In this document: positions 63,113 to 64,000 of the stretch, piece by piece | Layout of the letters: every line of letters begins with the position of its first letter | Numbering within the stretch: position 1 is the first letter of the stretch | Source: Salipaludibacillus aurantiacus | GTDB lineage: Bacteria > Bacillota > Bacilli > Bacillales > Salisediminibacteriaceae | Assembly: GCF_900111295.1 (NCBI RefSeq) | Contig: NZ_FOGT01000001.1 | Coordinates: 62,001 to 126,000, forward strand | DNA: 64,000 nucleotides | Reading direction: 5' to 3' | Made by a program: the position numbers and the translations under genes | The notes under the pieces: model-generated | Database searches by the model: none | Seen by the model: only the letters and a program-made list of their open reading frames with translations | What the model was told of the DNA's origin: nothing

Positions 63113-63141
63113 TTCGGCTCCCCCACTTATTTTAAGGGGGG
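63113..63141 (-). promoter_or_regulatory. Possible SigI-type autoregulatory promoter
   Basis: On the minus strand CCCCCCTTAAA (63141-63131) and CGAA (63116-63113) resemble the C-rich -35 and CGWA -10 of SigI-family promoters. The start would fall about 25 bases before sigI. A CCCCC/GGGGG inverted repeat overlaps the spacer. Confidence 0.5.
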
Positions 63142-63290
63142 CGCAATTAAACATCATATACATAATTTGTGTGTCTGACAGGTGACCTTACTCCTAACTA
63201 TCAATTACATTTTTATGTTAGACCCTTTACAAAAAGATGACGTTTCACTACAATGATGACAATTAAATAGGACAGAAAGGATGACAAACC

Positions 63291-64000
63291 TTGGCACAAC
63301 GAGTGTATAGTATTAATAAGCATACTTACCTGATTGACGGTTTTGATCTGAATAAGGAAAGACGAACCGGTACTTACGTCCTAACACATCCTATCAGCAA
63401 TGACTTCTCGATTATAGAAACCGGTCCCAGCTTATCTGTCCCTCATATAAAAGAAGGACTAAAAGAGCTGAATTTATCTTTAAACCACCTTAAAAATATT
63501 ATTGTGACGCACATCCATCTTGATCACGCAGGAGGCGCAGGACTTTTGCTAAAAGACTGCCCGGCAGCTGAAGTATTCGTCCACCCTAAAGGAGCAAGGC
63601 ACTTAGCAGACCCTTCAAGGCTTGTTACTGGAGCCAGGGCTGTTTATGGAGACAAGTTTGATGATTTATTTGATCCAGTTCTGCCGATCCCCGAGGTAGC
63701 CATTACTGCCTTGGACGATAGAGAAAAAATACTGTTAGATGCAGAAAGAGAATTGCTTATCCTTCATACACCAGGCCATGCTGAACACCATATCAGCATT
63801 TATGACCCGCTTACAAACACGGTGTTTACCGGGGATACAATAGGCATACGATACGCCAGCCTTGAAGATAAGGGTGTTTATTTGTACCTCCCTTCTACTT
63901 CTCCAAACCAGTTTGATCCGAATAAAATGAGAGATTCACTCAGCACAATCCTTGATCTTAAACCTGAAACAATTGCTTTTGGGCACTTTGGTACGTCTTC
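63291..64000 (+). CDS. Metallo-beta-lactamase-fold hydrolase (3' end outside window)
   Basis: The first 236 codons of an MBL-fold protein. It has the metal motif THIHLDHAGG, the later histidine in HTPGHAEHH, the aspartate in FTGDTIG, and a final GHFG near the cut. The start is TTG at 63291 with AAAGGATG ten bases upstream; a nearby ATG is out of frame. Members are diverse zinc or iron hydrolases. The substrate is unknown. It is divergent from sigI, and the gene runs past base 64000. Confidence 0.85.
   Translation, partial: MAQRVYSINKHTYLIDGFDLNKERRTGTYVLTHPISNDFSIIETGPSLSVPHIKEGLKELNLSLNHLKNIIVTHIHLDHAGGAGLLLKDCPAAEVFVHPKGARHLADPSRLVTGARAVYGDKFDDLFDPVLPIPEVAITALDDREKILLDAERELLILHTPGHAEHHISIYDPLTNTVFTGDTIGIRYASLEDKGVYLYLPSTSPNQFDPNKMRDSLSTILDLKPETIAFGHFGTS

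Overview
The window looks like chromosomal DNA of a low-to-mid GC, endospore-forming member of the Bacillaceae. Most proteins resemble Bacillus subtilis families: PatA, AcsA, CitG, Dgk/Dck, SigI/RsgI, YozB, and a Spo0E-like phosphatase. Ribosome binding sites are strong AAGGAGG types, and TTG and GTG starts are common. A SleB-like hydrolase, the Spo0E-like gene and a kam/yod lysine locus point to sporulation. Many acidic proteins hint at a halophilic or alkaliphilic lifestyle, but the species cannot be named from the sequence. No rRNA, tRNA, CRISPR array, prophage or intact insertion sequence was seen.

Layout. 1-9.6 kb: the 5' part of patA, a membrane protein, an esterase, a D,D-carboxypeptidase, a tandem DUF4397 protein, an ABC-class ATPase, msrA-msrB, and a queuosine-precursor transporter behind a probable preQ1 riboswitch. 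9.7-16.7 kb: fructosamine kinase-like protein, a DUF1722 protein with an apparent AUU start, dipeptidase, fumarase, acetyl-CoA synthetase, and a LysM cell-wall hydrolase. 16.8-30 kb: a lysine/beta-lysine locus. It holds a sigma-54 activator (KamR-like), kamA behind a clear -24/-12 promoter, yokU, and on the opposite strand yodT-yodS-yodR-yodQ-gabT-like-aldehyde dehydrogenase-yodP, divergent from a PucR-type regulator. 30-43 kb: maltose phosphorylase and beta-phosphoglucomutase, Spo0E-like, a membrane subtilase, YozB, two MFS transporters, an S9 peptidase and a patatin.

43-53 kb is the most interesting part, an anaerobic-respiration region. A formate dehydrogenase gene is read through an in-frame TGA. 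The TGA lies at the selenocysteine position and is followed by a SECIS hairpin with the same GGUCU loop and spacing as E. coli fdhF. A few kb away is a periplasmic-type nitrate reductase operon, napA-napB-napD-napF. Its promoter has an Fnr/CRP-type palindrome centred exactly at -41.5 from the start predicted by a TACAAT -10 box. NapA has a twin-arginine signal, and tatA-tatC lie immediately upstream. No napC or napGH quinol dehydrogenase is present.

53-64 kb: a lipid-kinase family protein, an NRDE protein, an NCS1 permease, a GGDEF diguanylate cyclase, a TelA operon, sigI-rsgI with an apparent SigI-type autoregulatory promoter, and the 5' part of a metallo-beta-lactamase-fold hydrolase cut by the window end. 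Dispersed hairpin-forming repeats occur near 9.7, 20.2 and 30.1 kb.
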